DNA of 64,000 bases from assembly GCA_039000515.1 (NCBI GenBank), contig JBCFYV010000012.1, positions 10,184,676 to 10,248,675 on the forward strand, written 5' to 3'. This document shows positions 13,003-22,983 of this stretch, one piece after another (position 1 is the stretch's first letter; every line of letters begins with the position of its first letter). This DNA is from Timema cristinae (lineage: Eukaryota; Arthropoda; Insecta; Phasmatodea; Timematidae). The notes under the pieces were generated by a model that was not told the DNA's origin, did no database searches, and saw only the letters and a program-made list of their open reading frames with translations. Both the position numbers and the translations under genes were made by a program.

Positions 13003-13740
13003 TATATTGTAACACAATATGTTGGCCAACACGATCCCAACAAGTTGTGTTACAATATAAATGCACTCCCAACTTTTTGGGGATGTTGGCCAACATGTTT
13101 GTGTTGGGAGAGCTGGTCAAAGCCAACAAGTTGTGTTGGATCATTTGTTGGAATAATAAACGACCAATCCAACATGTTGGCCGAGTTGGGAGATTCTGCG
13201 CATGCGCTATCGAGTTGAATCAGTCTCTGGCCTTGACGACGCACGTGTTTTGTTTTCAGATTAGTCTTAACTTTTAAAATCAGGGCTTGCATAATTTTGT
13301 GATCATGGAATGGAACAAGGCTAATACAGTTAAACTAATTGATTTATATCAAAAGTATTGATGTTATTTGTGATGTTACATGTGTACAAAGTTATCAAAT
13401 CCATTTTGCAAATGTAGGTAATTCATTATTCCCATATACACCTTCAATTCAACGTTTAGCAACAAAAAAAACATTTGAACCCACTACCGTTTCTTATGTT
13501 TTGATTTTTTTGTGTAAAAGTACACTTCCTGTTAACACATTAAATGAAGAAATGGCAAGTAATACTATGTTATCCATGGCTAGAAATGTGTAGTGAGATT
13601 AAAAACTAGCGGAGGGCCCAGGATATTGGTCCAACAAGTTGGCGACAATAAACGCAGCTTACTTCTCTTCACGTGTTGTCTCCCAACATGTTGGATCCAA
13701 CATGTTACATAATAAACGAGGCTGGTTCATCCTACAATCC
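13003..13740 (+). mobile_element. Harbinger-like DNA transposon remnant with palindromic motifs
   Basis: Both flanks of this block carry many copies of a palindromic word close to CCAACATGTTGG (for example at 13021-13030, 13085-13110, 13165-13180, 13628-13640 and 13680-13710). A perfect 15-bp inverted repeat (13003-13017 and 13045-13059) forms a hairpin at the left edge. Inside, 13305-13361 begins a small frame reading MEWNKANTVKLIDLYQKY before a stop. It resembles the start of a MADF/Myb-type DNA-binding domain, as in the second protein of PIF/Harbinger transposons. No transposase is visible and the outer ends are not defined. Confidence 0.4.
13305..13361 (+). pseudogene. Truncated MADF-like reading frame
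   Basis: An ATG followed by 17 further codons (MEWNKANTVKLIDLYQKY) and a TGA. The pattern of a Trp near the start followed by L-I-x-L-Y is the usual opening of MADF domains. The frame stops before the rest of the domain, so it is a relic. It sits between the two clusters of palindromic motifs, which fits a promoter and gene start inside a DNA transposon. The call is tentative because so little is left. Confidence 0.35.
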
Positions 13741-16700
13741 AGAGAGAGAATTCTTGGCTGTTTGGTTGGATTTTAAGGGATCGACTATTTGAGATTAGAT
13801 TAATTTGTCACTCGTGTAGCCATATCCATTCAATACTTTATGTAAAGTAAATAAAATAGTTAAAATAGCCAAACGCTTGAAGTCTATGTTATATAATAGC
13901 CTAAGTTTTAATATACTTATTGGCGTATAACACAAACTGATAATAAAACGTGGTGATAAAAAATCTAAAAAAACTAGTTTTTTGTTTTATGTTTTAATGT
14001 TTAAAGAACTATCTGAAAGTTTTGAATAAGCCAAATAAATCAGTTCTTATGGTTGGCAAAATTATTTTAGAACCTCGAAGTTGAACTTTATTTCATACTT
14101 GTGATTTTGAGAGAATATTTAAATAGAAAAATATTCTATTTTTATTGGCTTTGTATAAAACCGTTGCTAATAAACATATTACTTCTAAGTTTAAATACTA
14201 GTGTGTTGAAATCGAATGACAAGTTAGGCCATTTTAAAATTGCCCATTGCTTGCTGTCCAAACTAGTTGTTTTTTTTAGTCTAACAATGTTTCAGTCAAA
14301 CACTAATACAAGTACGTTTTAAGATGAAAAGTCTAGTGGTTTGTTTCTAACACTTAATACCATAAGCAGGAAATGAATTTTGATTAAATATCACTTTATA
14401 TTGGCACATCTATGGTACATACATTTGGTTCCTAGCCCCCCCCCCTAGTTGGGGAAACATTTTATATAATTCATTCTTTGGTGATTATATTGGATTCATA
14501 GGCATTTATATCAAATTAATATATTATTTAAATATTATCGATATTTTATAAATGCTCAAACATGAATTAGGTCAACAAACAGCACTTAGTATCCTACTTG
14601 ATTGTCTGATTGGAAAATACACATTCCTGGCGGAACACTACAACTAAGGAGAGGGTGGGGCGTACCTATCTAGTTCTGAATGAAATATTTGTAAATTATA
14701 TCGTATTTAGCATAATGCAAGAGCTGAGTTGTTAAAAACTTTACATTGCATACATATTTTTAGTTTCCATTTATAAAGTGTTTATTTTTATTTAATCGTG
14801 TGCATTCAATACGAGATTTTATTTATATTTTAGGTCATTTTTTGTTAAATTTAAATACATTTTTTTAATTCTCAGCTCATCTTTTTACCAATTTTGAGTC
14901 TCCAATGTCTCTGATAATGATAAGTGACGTCGTAATCACTGCAAAAGATTTTTATGTTTGTTGTTTTTAAATTATCGCTAATGATTCATTATATATTTTG
15001 TTTACTTTTTATAATGTTCCAATTTGTTTTATAAACATCCACTAGTACTAGTTAATACTATCATAATATTAAACTGTCTAACTTTTAATATACTCAAGCG
15101 CTTGAAATGTCACCAAATCACCAGCACTTGTCTGTGATAAAATTCAAACCACATATTCTCGGAGATCAATTCAGGTATCCTAGGTCAGTGTCTAACACTC
15201 TGTCGCTCCTGTAGCTAACGTCAATTTTTAGAAAATAACAGGTACATATTCAAAAGTTGGATAATAAACTAACATGATCAGACCTCCTTTGAAAGATTTC
15301 AGATCAAATCCCCGTGAACCCAAACATCTAGTTCACCTGGTGTGGGAATAGGTGAACTACGAGTGATTCAGAGTTAACTACAAGTTCAGTCCCAAGCACT
15401 TATTGAGGATCAAGTGCCTACAAAAAAAAAACTATGGATACAATTTAATATAAACTTGCCTACTTTATTCTTACTCGAGAACCTTGGTTTGTGTCCTAGA
15501 TTGGATACATTTTACTAATAAAAAACCTCCCATCCTCTCAAGGTGAATGTAGGATAATTCCTATAAAGAGTAACCTTACTCACCGTGGTATCAAAAGAGT
15601 GGATAGTAATAATCGCTAATGCAATTAGTGTTAAAGCTTACCATTAATAAAATAACTCGCTTCAGAAGTAGAATGGTCCTACGCGTCACACTCGCAATAG
15701 ACTGGACTGCCAAAGATGGGTAAATCGGGATTCAGATCCTGGTCGGGGTGCTTAAAAGGTGTTCCCCCGCAAATATGGGAACACTTCCTCTAAATTCAAC
15801 ATTCTATCAACACTACATTAGCGTAGTTGGTACACATGTGTATAAACCGAGAGGCTAGTAATACGTGGGGACAAAAAATAAATAAAAAACAACTAAAATA
15901 CACGCGTTAAGGTGGGATTGCAGGAGATGCGAGAAAAGGTAAATCTCCAGTAGACACATAAAGTTTAATTTTCTACACATGGTGATGTCAACATTTGTTG
16001 AACATCTGTCAAGGGTGACCTAGAACTTAATGACAACTTTTTCTCTTGATTTAAAATATTTGTCAACTAATCCCGCTATACTCATGACAAATATTCAACA
16101 ACTATTGATACCACCATGGAAAGAAAATTAAAACAAACTTTTTTACTGTAGACATATTTTATTATATTTTGGCAACAAAAAAAAAGTTATTAAAACTGCA
16201 AAAACACTTATTTTATTACGTCCCCTGCACTCAACCCTAAAGCCCTCAAGTTAAAAAAAAAACCTGCTCTGATGAAATGTTGTTGATGCGAGTGCACCCT
16301 GTCTACGAGGGCGCTTACTTGCCCGCTATGAGAGCTGGGAGGGGGAGGGGGAGTGGCAAGACAAGCCGCGATATTGGAATCCGATATGCGCCTCCAGGAA
16401 GTGGGGACGCCACACTCCCCTCCCCTCCCCTCCCCGCTCAGCATACAACCGAGGACCGAACCCGATTCAATTATCTCTGATTGCCTGCCAACTTGATCTC
16501 TTGGGGGTCCTTGGTTCAATCCAAGAGGGGATAGGGGCTGTTTATGTTTAGTTGTTGTTGTTTTTACAAAAAGTGGGTATTTGTTTTGTTTGCTTTGTTT
16601 TTTCCAAAGTTCTGCTTGAGTCTATTCGAGTAAGCAGTAAGTTAACGTACGCAGCTTGTACCGTTATATCTGTCTGATAAAGAAGGCTAATCCTATCGAA

Positions 16701-16826
16701 AATGGACTGTATCTCCATCTTTTATAAGAAACCAAAAAGCTGACGAAGAGCTAACTTGGATTTTAAAAATAGAGGCTTTCCTAATATAGAATAGTTATTA
16801 GTTTCCTTTCATGATCATTCCATATT
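13741..16826. other. Gene-free stretch left of the Polinton element
   Basis: AT-rich DNA without a supported gene. A tRNA-like SINE lies at about 15662-15880. A purine/pyrimidine-biased, GC-rich patch at about 16260-16520 gives overlapping open frames on both strands but no protein-like composition. The stretch ends at the 6-bp target duplication of the large element. Confidence 0.5.
15662..15880 (+). mobile_element. tRNA-like SINE
   Basis: The head runs from 'tagaatggtcctacgcgtca' to 'tcgggattcagatcctggtc', where box B is partly decayed. The body keeps 'cacttcctctaaattcaac' and 'attagcgtagttggtacaca', shared with the SINE at 853-1190. Confidence 0.5.
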
Positions 16827-16832
16827 AATTCC
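16827..16832. other. Left target-site duplication of the Polinton-class element
   Basis: AATTCC, repeated exactly at 32101-32106 on the other side. Six-base duplications are characteristic of Polinton/Maverick integration. Confidence 0.9.
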
Positions 16833-17493
16833 AGTAGTTAGGATGGCTGATCAAAACAGGCTGGGATTGGTGGGATTTGGTCACGTGACCACGCCTCCTG
16901 CTCTGTGATTGGCTGCTCCCCTCCTTCCCCCACCCCTCCTTCCGCTGCCCTACTTTCCTCTGATTGGCTGTTGGTTTTCCCCCTCCCCCTACAAACCCTG
17001 GACATGTTGGTTCTTTTTTATTAATTATAGTTAATTGATTATTGTTAATTAATTAATTAGTTAATTGGTAGGATAGAGGCGTTGGAGTTATTATTGGTAG
17101 GATAGAGGTTTTTTTATTCATCAATTAGGGCCCTGTAGTTTATTTGCTGAAGCATAGAGCCACTCGCGCTCCACGTCTTTCTCCTCCGATTGGTAGGATA
17201 GAGGTGTTTTTTATTCATCAATTAGGGCGCTGTAGTTTATTTGCTGAAGCATAGAGCCACCCGGGGCTCGCGCTCCACGTCTTTCTCCTCCGGATGCCGG
17301 ATATTAAATGACACAAGCTGGCTCGCTGGCTTCTGATGACCAACTCAGCCTTTCACTTTTCCCTCCCCACCCCTCCCTCAGAGCCGGGGTTGTTCATCCC
17401 TCCCCCGGTCATTACCTTCTGGGGGTGACGTACCGAGCAATAACCTCCATTCACCTTGAGGAGTCATTGTGTTTCTCAAAATAGACACCTGTA
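16833..17493 (+). repeat. Left terminal inverted repeat
   Basis: It matches 31428-32100 in reverse almost base for base. The clearest difference is about 12 bases near 17398. It starts AGTAGTTAGG and contains the palindrome GGTCACGTGACC (an E-box), several ATTGG/CCAAT boxes and a C-rich run. There is an internal tandem duplication of about 100 bp (roughly 17090-17190 and 17191-17300) holding 'tggtaggatagagg' and 'ctccacgtctttctcctccg'. The E-box and CCAAT boxes suggest that the repeat also works as a promoter or enhancer. Confidence 0.92.
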
Positions 17494-18000
17494 CTCTAAT
17501 TATGCACAATCAGGGGCCTCGTTATCCACAGTTAGGGGCCACTACCCCCGTCACAAGTCTACTAAAATTGGTTGTTTGGTAGCGTCTGTCGAGATGTCTG
17601 GAAATGTACCTCCACCCGCAGCTCTCGGATCGGACAACCTGGGTATTTTCCTATGCCGTAATCATTGCGTGTTATGTCGCAACTCTAGCATCTCTAGTTA
17701 TGCACAATCAGGGGCCTCGGAATCCACAGTTAGGGGCCACTACCCCTGTCACAAGTCTACTAAAATTGTTTGTTTGGTAGCGTCTGTCGAAATGCATGGA
17801 AATGTTCCTCCACCCACAGCTCTCGGACCGGACAACCTGGGTATTTTCCTATGCCGTAATCATTGCGTGTTATGTCGCAACTCTAATTATGCACAATCAG
17901 GGGCCTCGGAATCCACAGTTAGGGGCCGCTATCCCCGGCACCAATGTATACTAAAATTGTTTGTTTGGTATCGTCTTTCTCAATGCATGGATGTGTGTAA
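17494..18000 (+). repeat. Subterminal tandem repeat, about 190-198 bp unit, about 2.5 copies
   Basis: Copies begin at about 17499, 17697 and 17886 with 'tatgcacaatcaggggcctc' and include 'gtaatcattgcgtgttatg'. The third copy is cut short and diverged. Unit lengths of 198 and 189 bp are multiples of three, which keeps a false open frame running through the block. Part of the unit reappears at about 18302-18360 (acaacct-ggg, then cgtaatcat-gcgtgttatg). The block lies just inside the left inverted repeat and is absent from the right side, so it may mark a one-sided regulatory or replication region. Confidence 0.85.
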
Positions 18001-18249
18001 CAGTCACGGACCGGAGGAGTAAGTTAGAATGGTGTGGTGTGGTGTGAGGGAGTGTATAAAACCACCATCCCCCCTGAGCAAGATATGAATCCACTGCCTC
18101 CAACGGCCATAACGTGTACCCGACCCTCCCAATACTTCTTAAACAAATAAATGTAATGTTTCCGTACATAAAAAAATGCATAAGTAATGACCGTAAATAT
18201 ATATCAGGGCTGAATACATGGTGACAGTTTGGTGGGTCGTCAAGACAAG

Positions 18250-18540
18250 AATGATGGCGCCAGGTTGGCGGGCAGACAAGTCAGGACAAGAATATATCGT
18301 GACCTCGACAACCTTGGGTTTTCCCAATGACGTAATCATCGCGTGTTATGTCGCAACCCTGGCGCCAGTATGTCGGCACAACAAGACGAGTTGAGACAAG
18401 CTTAAATATCGAGGTCATCGACACGGGCGCCAAGTTGGCGGGCAGACAAGAATATATCGTGTGACGTCAAACGAGGGAGGGTGGGAGTGGCTATAAAGAG
18501 GGGTGCCCGCTTGGTTGTCTATTTATAAACGTTTGTAGAG
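18250..18540 (+). promoter_or_regulatory. Promoter region of the left gene cluster
   Basis: A direct repeat, 'ggcgccaggttggcgggcag' at about 18257 and its near copy at about 18427, is each time followed within a few tens of bases by 'acaagaatatatcgtg'. Two CRE/ATF-like sites occur (TGACGTAA at about 18328, TGACGTCA at about 18460). A TATA box (TATAAAG, 18492-18498) lies 52 bases before the first ATG at 18550, and a second AT-rich box (TTTATAAAC) is at about 18522. An earlier TATAAAA lies at about 18055. The spacing fits RNA polymerase II transcription of the gene at 18550 and possibly the two genes after it. Confidence 0.6.
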
Positions 18541-18549
18541 GGGGCCAAT

Positions 18550-18840
18550 ATGGACAAGTTACAGCAGCTGGTAAATATCGTCGACGCGGTGCAGACCGTC
18601 AAATTGTGTGATCTAGCCGTAGATCAAAAGTACTCGGTTGATAAATTAAAAGCGGTCAATACAAAGTTCGGGAGACGTCTAATAGCCTATCTAGACGGCG
18701 AGTTTTGTGTATTTTTACCCTGCCGATTTGGTACTCTTACAGATGAAGACGTGTGTGAGTTAAATAAAGAAAAACTGGTATTTACCTGCGCCGGAGTAAA
18801 ACCCGGTTCACCTACCATTGTGAACTTTGAACGCGTTTAA
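18550..18840 (+). CDS. Small accessory protein 1 of the Polinton-class element (96 aa)
   Basis: A 96-residue protein starting at ATG 18550, 52 bases after a TATA box. There is no signal peptide, membrane segment or zinc motif. After a short helical N-terminus (MDKLQQLVNIVD) it looks beta-rich, with alternating hydrophobic residues around 29-50 (NTKFGRRLIAYLDG), then VFLP at 54-57 and an acidic turn (LTDEDV) before a final strand pair. Proteins with a V-N-T-x-F-G ... V-F-L-P pattern are, from memory, common hypothetical proteins in arthropod genomes; no function is assigned here. A small OB-like nucleic-acid-binding fold is one possibility and is inference only. A related LP strand occurs in the next two genes. 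It ends with TAA; no AATAAA lies before the next gene, so the cluster may share transcripts. Confidence 0.75.
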   Translation: MDKLQQLVNIVDAVQTVKLCDLAVDQKYSVDKLKAVNTKFGRRLIAYLDGEFCVFLPCRFGTLTDEDVCELNKEKLVFTCAGVKPGSPTIVNFERV

Positions 18841-18914
18841 GAGACACGGCAGTTAACAACAACAACGGGCAGCGGAGCACTCTACAGGACGTTTAGCTCT
18901 CAGGTACGCTCACC

Positions 18915-19763
18915 ATGCTTCGATCCGGCTATATTAATTTAATGTTTGTGGGCCATACGATGGAGGGGCGTGCCTATATGACGGGAGAGAATGTTCACAG
19001 TGTCGAGGTGTGTGATAGACAGGTAATTTACAAAGTAGAGGAGCGAGGCTACATAGAGTTTTGTGACTCTACCTGTCACACGATACGGGCGACGGAAGTA
19101 CTACCCTACGAGAGAATCGTGGAAACGTATATGTGTGATGTAACGTGCGCCGTTTACAATTTCCGCAAGGGGGACGTGGTAGCTGTGTTACCCCGACCTC
19201 CACCTCCACCCTTCCGAGCTCCACACCACCCGTCACCGTACTTCATGCCACCGCCACCGCCACCCTCAGAGAGACAGCCGTACTCAGCCCCAGAGTCACA
19301 GCCGTACCCAGCCCCAGAGTACCCACCACCAGAGTCGTCTACCTACCAGACGTCACAGGCGTACCCGTCGTCAGAGTCGTCTGTCTACCAGTCAGTAGAG
19401 TCACCTGCGTGCCCGCCGTCCGAGGCGTCTACCTACCAGGCGTCAGATTCACTGGCGTATCCACAGTCAGAGTCGCCTGTTTACCGGCCAGCAGAGTCAC
19501 CTGCGTGCCCACCACCACCGCCGGAGGTAAAGTCTGAAGAACCTGTAAATCTCGAGGATTTAACAATTTACAAAAATTATTCAAATGTTAAAATTATAGG
19601 TGAAACGCCCGCCGACTACATACTCGGTCTGGGCAGTTTCGGTAACGTTTTCCTTCCAAAGTCAATATATTATTTGGATTGTAAGCGCTTTAAATCTAAA
19701 GCACGCTGTATGATATATCTCGGAGGACAAAGTGTGATGTTTAAAAGTGAATTAATAAACTAG
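18915..19763 (+). CDS. Proline-rich accessory protein 2 (282 aa)
   Basis: It starts at ATG 18915 in a good animal context (caccATGc), 74 bases after the previous stop. Residues 1-93 form a Cys-rich folded-looking domain ending in VVAVLP (88-93). Residues 94-205 are low complexity: two runs of prolines, then about ten loose repeats of the type S-x-x-Y-x-x-S/P-E-S with many Tyr, Ser, Pro and Glu. Residues 213-282 form a C-terminal domain with NVFLP (244-248) and IYLGGQ (267-272). The middle would be disordered and offers many possible phosphorylation sites. No known family is recognised. The C-terminal domain resembles part of the neighbours at 18550 and 19864. A +1-frame open frame inside the repeat region is a by-product of the repeats. 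Confidence 0.75.
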   Translation: MLRSGYINLMFVGHTMEGRAYMTGENVHSVEVCDRQVIYKVEERGYIEFCDSTCHTIRATEVLPYERIVETYMCDVTCAVYNFRKGDVVAVLPRPPPPPFRAPHHPSPYFMPPPPPPSERQPYSAPESQPYPAPEYPPPESSTYQTSQAYPSSESSVYQSVESPACPPSEASTYQASDSLAYPQSESPVYRPAESPACPPPPPEVKSEEPVNLEDLTIYKNYSNVKIIGETPADYILGLGSFGNVFLPKSIYYLDCKRFKSKARCMIYLGGQSVMFKSELIN

Positions 19764-19863
19764 ACGTACTCTGCTGCTGTCATCGGAGCTAGTGGTGAAA
19801 TTTTGAAAAAAAACACGTTAAGAGCGAGTGTTTATTTCTTTTGCTGCATCTCCAATTGACATT

Positions 19864-20238
19864 ATGCCGTTTAAATGCTGCGTTTGTGATGGATCCTACG
19901 CAAAGCTATCCAATCTTATTCGGCACAAAATTCAATGTCAGCAAACTGCTGCTCACCAAGATACCTGTTGGGACGAGGAGGTATTATGCAGGGCGTTAGA
20001 CATGATCGAGAAAGAGGAATACAATCGTGTCAAGAGCTTAAACGAACTTGAGAAAAACAAAAGTTATAACGTTGTGCTATCGGAAGAGCCCGAACCTAAT
20101 GTTATTGTGCTTGAGTTTGTTGGAAGAGTAAGATTGCCAGGTAAAAACTGTGGAGACATTATCAATATACACTCTAGTGTCTCTCAACGTGTCTTGAACT
20201 ATTTTGGAGGTGGCTCCTACTCATTTTCTAGATGGTAG
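19864..20238 (+). CDS. Zinc-finger accessory protein 3 (124 aa)
   Basis: The start is taken at ATG 19864; the open frame reaches upstream to 19828 but only with a GTG. Residues 5-25 form a single zinc finger with spacing C5-x2-C8-x12-H21-x3-C25 (FKCCVCDGSY ... IRHKIQC), a C2HC variant of the classical finger. A helical acidic linker follows (about 36-66). The C-terminal part (67-124) has the strand VIVLEFVGRVRLP (80-92) and a late NYFGGG (112-117), like the C-terminal domain of the preceding gene. It probably binds nucleic acid or acts as a regulator of the element; this is inferred from the finger alone. Its last six codons and the stop lie inside the first unit of the triplicated 3' repeat. 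Confidence 0.72.
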   Translation: MPFKCCVCDGSYAKLSNLIRHKIQCQQTAAHQDTCWDEEVLCRALDMIEKEEYNRVKSLNELEKNKSYNVVLSEEPEPNVIVLEFVGRVRLPGKNCGDIINIHSSVSQRVLNYFGGGSYSFSRW

Positions 20239-20575
20239 ATGTCTTTTATATGTATTGGTCAAAACACCTAAATAATATTGCTGCTTGTTGTGAATGTTTT
20301 AAATTAACCAATTGTTGAGTGGTAATAAAATTGACTCCTACTCATTTTCTAACTGGTAGATGTCTTTTATATGTATTGGTCAAAAGACCTAAATAATATT
20401 GCTGCTTGTTGTGAATGTTTTAAATTAACCAATTGTTGATTGTCAATAAAATTGACTCCTACTCATTTTCTGGCTGGTAGATGTATTTTATGTGTATTGG
20501 TCAAAAGACCTAAATAATATTGCTGCTTGTTGTTGTTGTTTTAAATTAATCAATTGCTGATTGTCAATAAAAAAA
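20215..20575 (+). terminator. Triplicated 121-bp 3' repeat with three poly(A) signals
   Basis: Three tandem units begin at 20215, 20336 and 20457 (tcctactcattttct...). Each ends in AATAAA (20324-20329, 20445-20450, 20566-20571). The first unit overlaps the last codons and stop of the zinc-finger gene, so the duplications extend its 3' untranslated region and repeat its polyadenylation signal. A diverged copy of the last part of the unit lies inverted at 30042-30101 on the right side of the element. Confidence 0.85.
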
Positions 20576-21822
20576 AACTAGCACTAAAATGTCGTTATTA
20601 TTTTTAAATCCTCGGCTGGACAATCAAAGACCTGAAGGAGACGCCAACATTGTTGTGACTTAGTTTGATATCCAGGGTTGAATTGCTTATCTAATCCATA
20701 ATATATATTTACGAGTATATCTTACCCCCTTAATGTGAACAAACCAGTATACGTACTAAGATACATATGTAAGCCAAAGTTTCCAGGGTTCGATTCCCTT
20801 GTGCAGGTGTAATTTTTTTAAGAATATGATATGTATTAAAATGGTGAAGAAGAAAATGCTACATATAAAGGAGGAAGCAGCTTTCTCATCACGGTGTTAG
20901 GAAGACTGCCCACTGCGCCAAGTGTCCAGAAAGAATGTATAACTCTCTCTCTCTCTGTGAAGGGAGACATGTATTGGTCTGTTAATCTATGTCGCGTGGT
21001 CAATGGTCAAGACGTCTAAGGAATCACTTGGCCACGAGGCGTTAGCATGTCTGTCTGTCCCCACCAGAGTCAAGTGTCCAGGCTTCGATTCCCTGTATGA
21101 CTGAAAATGTTGGTTCAAGAGGGGAATGGGAACTAGTACACCAATTGAAGCAAAAAGACGGTCTTACACATGTCAGGGGTTCTAAACCCTATATTAGCCA
21201 CATGTCATGATTTTTTTCGGGGAGAGCGGATTCCTGTAAGGTTTTTCCCTGTCTCACTCTCCGTGCAAAAGTTGGGGTTCACTTCCATGTCCTTTCAAAA
21301 AAAGTAATTATGTTGCTACCAACCCTATGTCAAATATGATCCTTTGAGCTGGTGGCAATCATCCAGTGAACCAGGATTCGAACCCCTGTCCTTGTTTCTC
21401 ATCACTGCGTGTGAAGCGTTAGGATGTCTACACACGGCGCCAAGTGTCCAGAAAGAATGTATCAGTCTCTCTCTCTGTCTGTGAAGGGAGACTTTTATTT
21501 GCCTGTTAATCTATGTCGCTTGGCTATTGTCAATGGGGCTTTGTACTTAACTAGACGGTCTTACACCCATAATGCTTGAGACGGAGCTTCTATGATAGTA
21601 GAGAGGGTGTAGACGTTAAAACATAACAGTTTTATAATATTTATTACCGCAACACTTAAACAAAAAAAAAAATCACAAGTAATACACTCATGAAGATCTT
21701 GAAATTATGTTGTTATGTTTTAAATATGAAACTATATATGCGGACATAATATATATAACATTTACGCTAAACAAATTTTCCACTTCACAAAAATAATATA
21801 TTTAACATATACAAAAACCCTC

Positions 21823-21965
21823 CTCAGTGGCGTAGTTGATTAAAGCGCTCGGTGTATTGAGCTCGGCTGCTGAGGACTGGGAAGATCGTGGTTCGAATCT
21901 CGGTCGGGTGAACTGAGCGTGGTTTTCCAAAAGCATTTACTGTCAGCATTTCTTATATTAATTAG
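21823..21965 (+). mobile_element. tRNA-derived SINE inside the Polinton-class element
   Basis: Box A 'cagtggcgtagttgattaaa' and box B 'gatcgtggttcgaatctcgg' are both well preserved, making it one of the best-kept tRNA-like heads in the window. It belongs with the family at 853-1190. It lies in non-coding DNA between the convergent genes. Confidence 0.6.
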
Positions 21966-22289
21966 AGCGTTCCTATTAATCAACTCTTCTGGTAATGGAA
22001 TATAGCTTCAATCACCCAAAGGAATATATTTAGCTCTAAGTATTTCACACGGTCCTCGGACACACCACTTCCTTTGTGGCTGAAAGAAGAAGCTGCTTCA
22101 ATCATGTAAGTGCATGCATACTCAATCTGTGATTTTAATTCATCAGGACTTAGAGTGACCATGCACTGAGACTGAGCTTATAAGCTATATGAGCTTTTAT
22201 TTATAGGATAGGAGAGAGGTGTGGGGTATAGACGTTAAAACACAAACATAATAATTTTTACAATATTTATTTGGTCATGAAAAAAAAGT

Positions 22290-22500
22290 ATATACACAGT
22301 GTAAAGTATACTGTGAATATTTACAATATATAATTATTAGTATAAACATAACTGGTTTTGTTTACAATATTAATTTACACACAGTGAAAAGTATACTGTG
22401 AATATTTACAATATATAATTATTAGTATAGATATAACTGGTTTTGTTTACAATATTTATTTACACACAGTGAAAAGTATACTGTGAATATTTACAATATA
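22290..22500. repeat. AT-rich tandem repeat, about 85-bp unit
   Basis: Three units begin with 'acacagtg(t/a)aaagtatact' at about 22294, 22378 and 22464 and share 'gtgaatatttacaatatata'. Further short AT repeats (tatatacaatcag, agatttaaaataaa) continue to about 22760. The block lies just beyond the 3' end of the polymerase gene. Confidence 0.75.
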
Positions 22501-22977
22501 GGGGGAATAGTGGCCTCGGTACTAAAAGAAAATAAATATATATGTGAATAGATTTAAAATAAAAATATATACAATCAGTCTATCATATTTGACTGAAAAA
22601 AATATATACAAACAATGTATTAGATTTAAAATAAAAATATATACAATCAGTTTATCAGAAAAAAAATATATACAAAAAATGTATTAGATTTAAAATAAAT
22701 ATATATATATTATATACAAACATTTGGCTAGAATTAAAATATATACAAGTAACTAATTGACTAGAAAAAAATCAGGTAGGCAGAGGACTGTACTGGCAAA
22801 TAAAAAAATATAAAAAAAGTAACCGGGTGCATAAAAAAATATAAAAAAATATGCTTGTTTTCATGCAGAAAAAAATATGAAAAAAAATCTCAAATCTTTG
22901 AAAAATGGTATGTCAGTGGAACTGTCTAGAGTGAAAGAAAAAAAAGATGATTATTCAGCCCGTCTAAATGATCACCT

Positions 22978-22983
22978 TTTATT
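22978..22983 (-). terminator. Poly(A) signal overlapping the polymerase stop codon
   Basis: Read on the minus strand, AATAAA here overlaps the TAA stop of the polymerase. More AT-rich candidates lie further downstream, so this signal may or may not be the one used. Confidence 0.5.

Larger units (their letters stand above)
20576..22977. other. Central non-coding region of the element
   Basis: No gene is supported in 2.4 kb. It holds a dispersed direct repeat (about 20884-21010 and 21400-21545, sharing 'gccaagtgtccagaaagaat' and a CT run), tRNA-like pieces at about 20790-20815, 21030-21095 and 21370-21395, a SINE at 21823-21960, and AT-rich repeats from 22260 to 22760. It separates the plus-strand cluster from the 3' end of the minus-strand polymerase gene, so the two transcription units converge here. 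Confidence 0.6.

Noticed and set aside
17456..18022. 188-codon open frame over the left tandem repeat
   Set aside because: No ATG start (begins with TTG); it stays open only because the repeat units are multiples of three; it starts inside the inverted repeat.
19145..19537. 130-codon frame inside the Pro-rich gene
   Set aside because: Alternative-frame by-product of the same repeat; the 18915 frame has the ATG, context and end domains.
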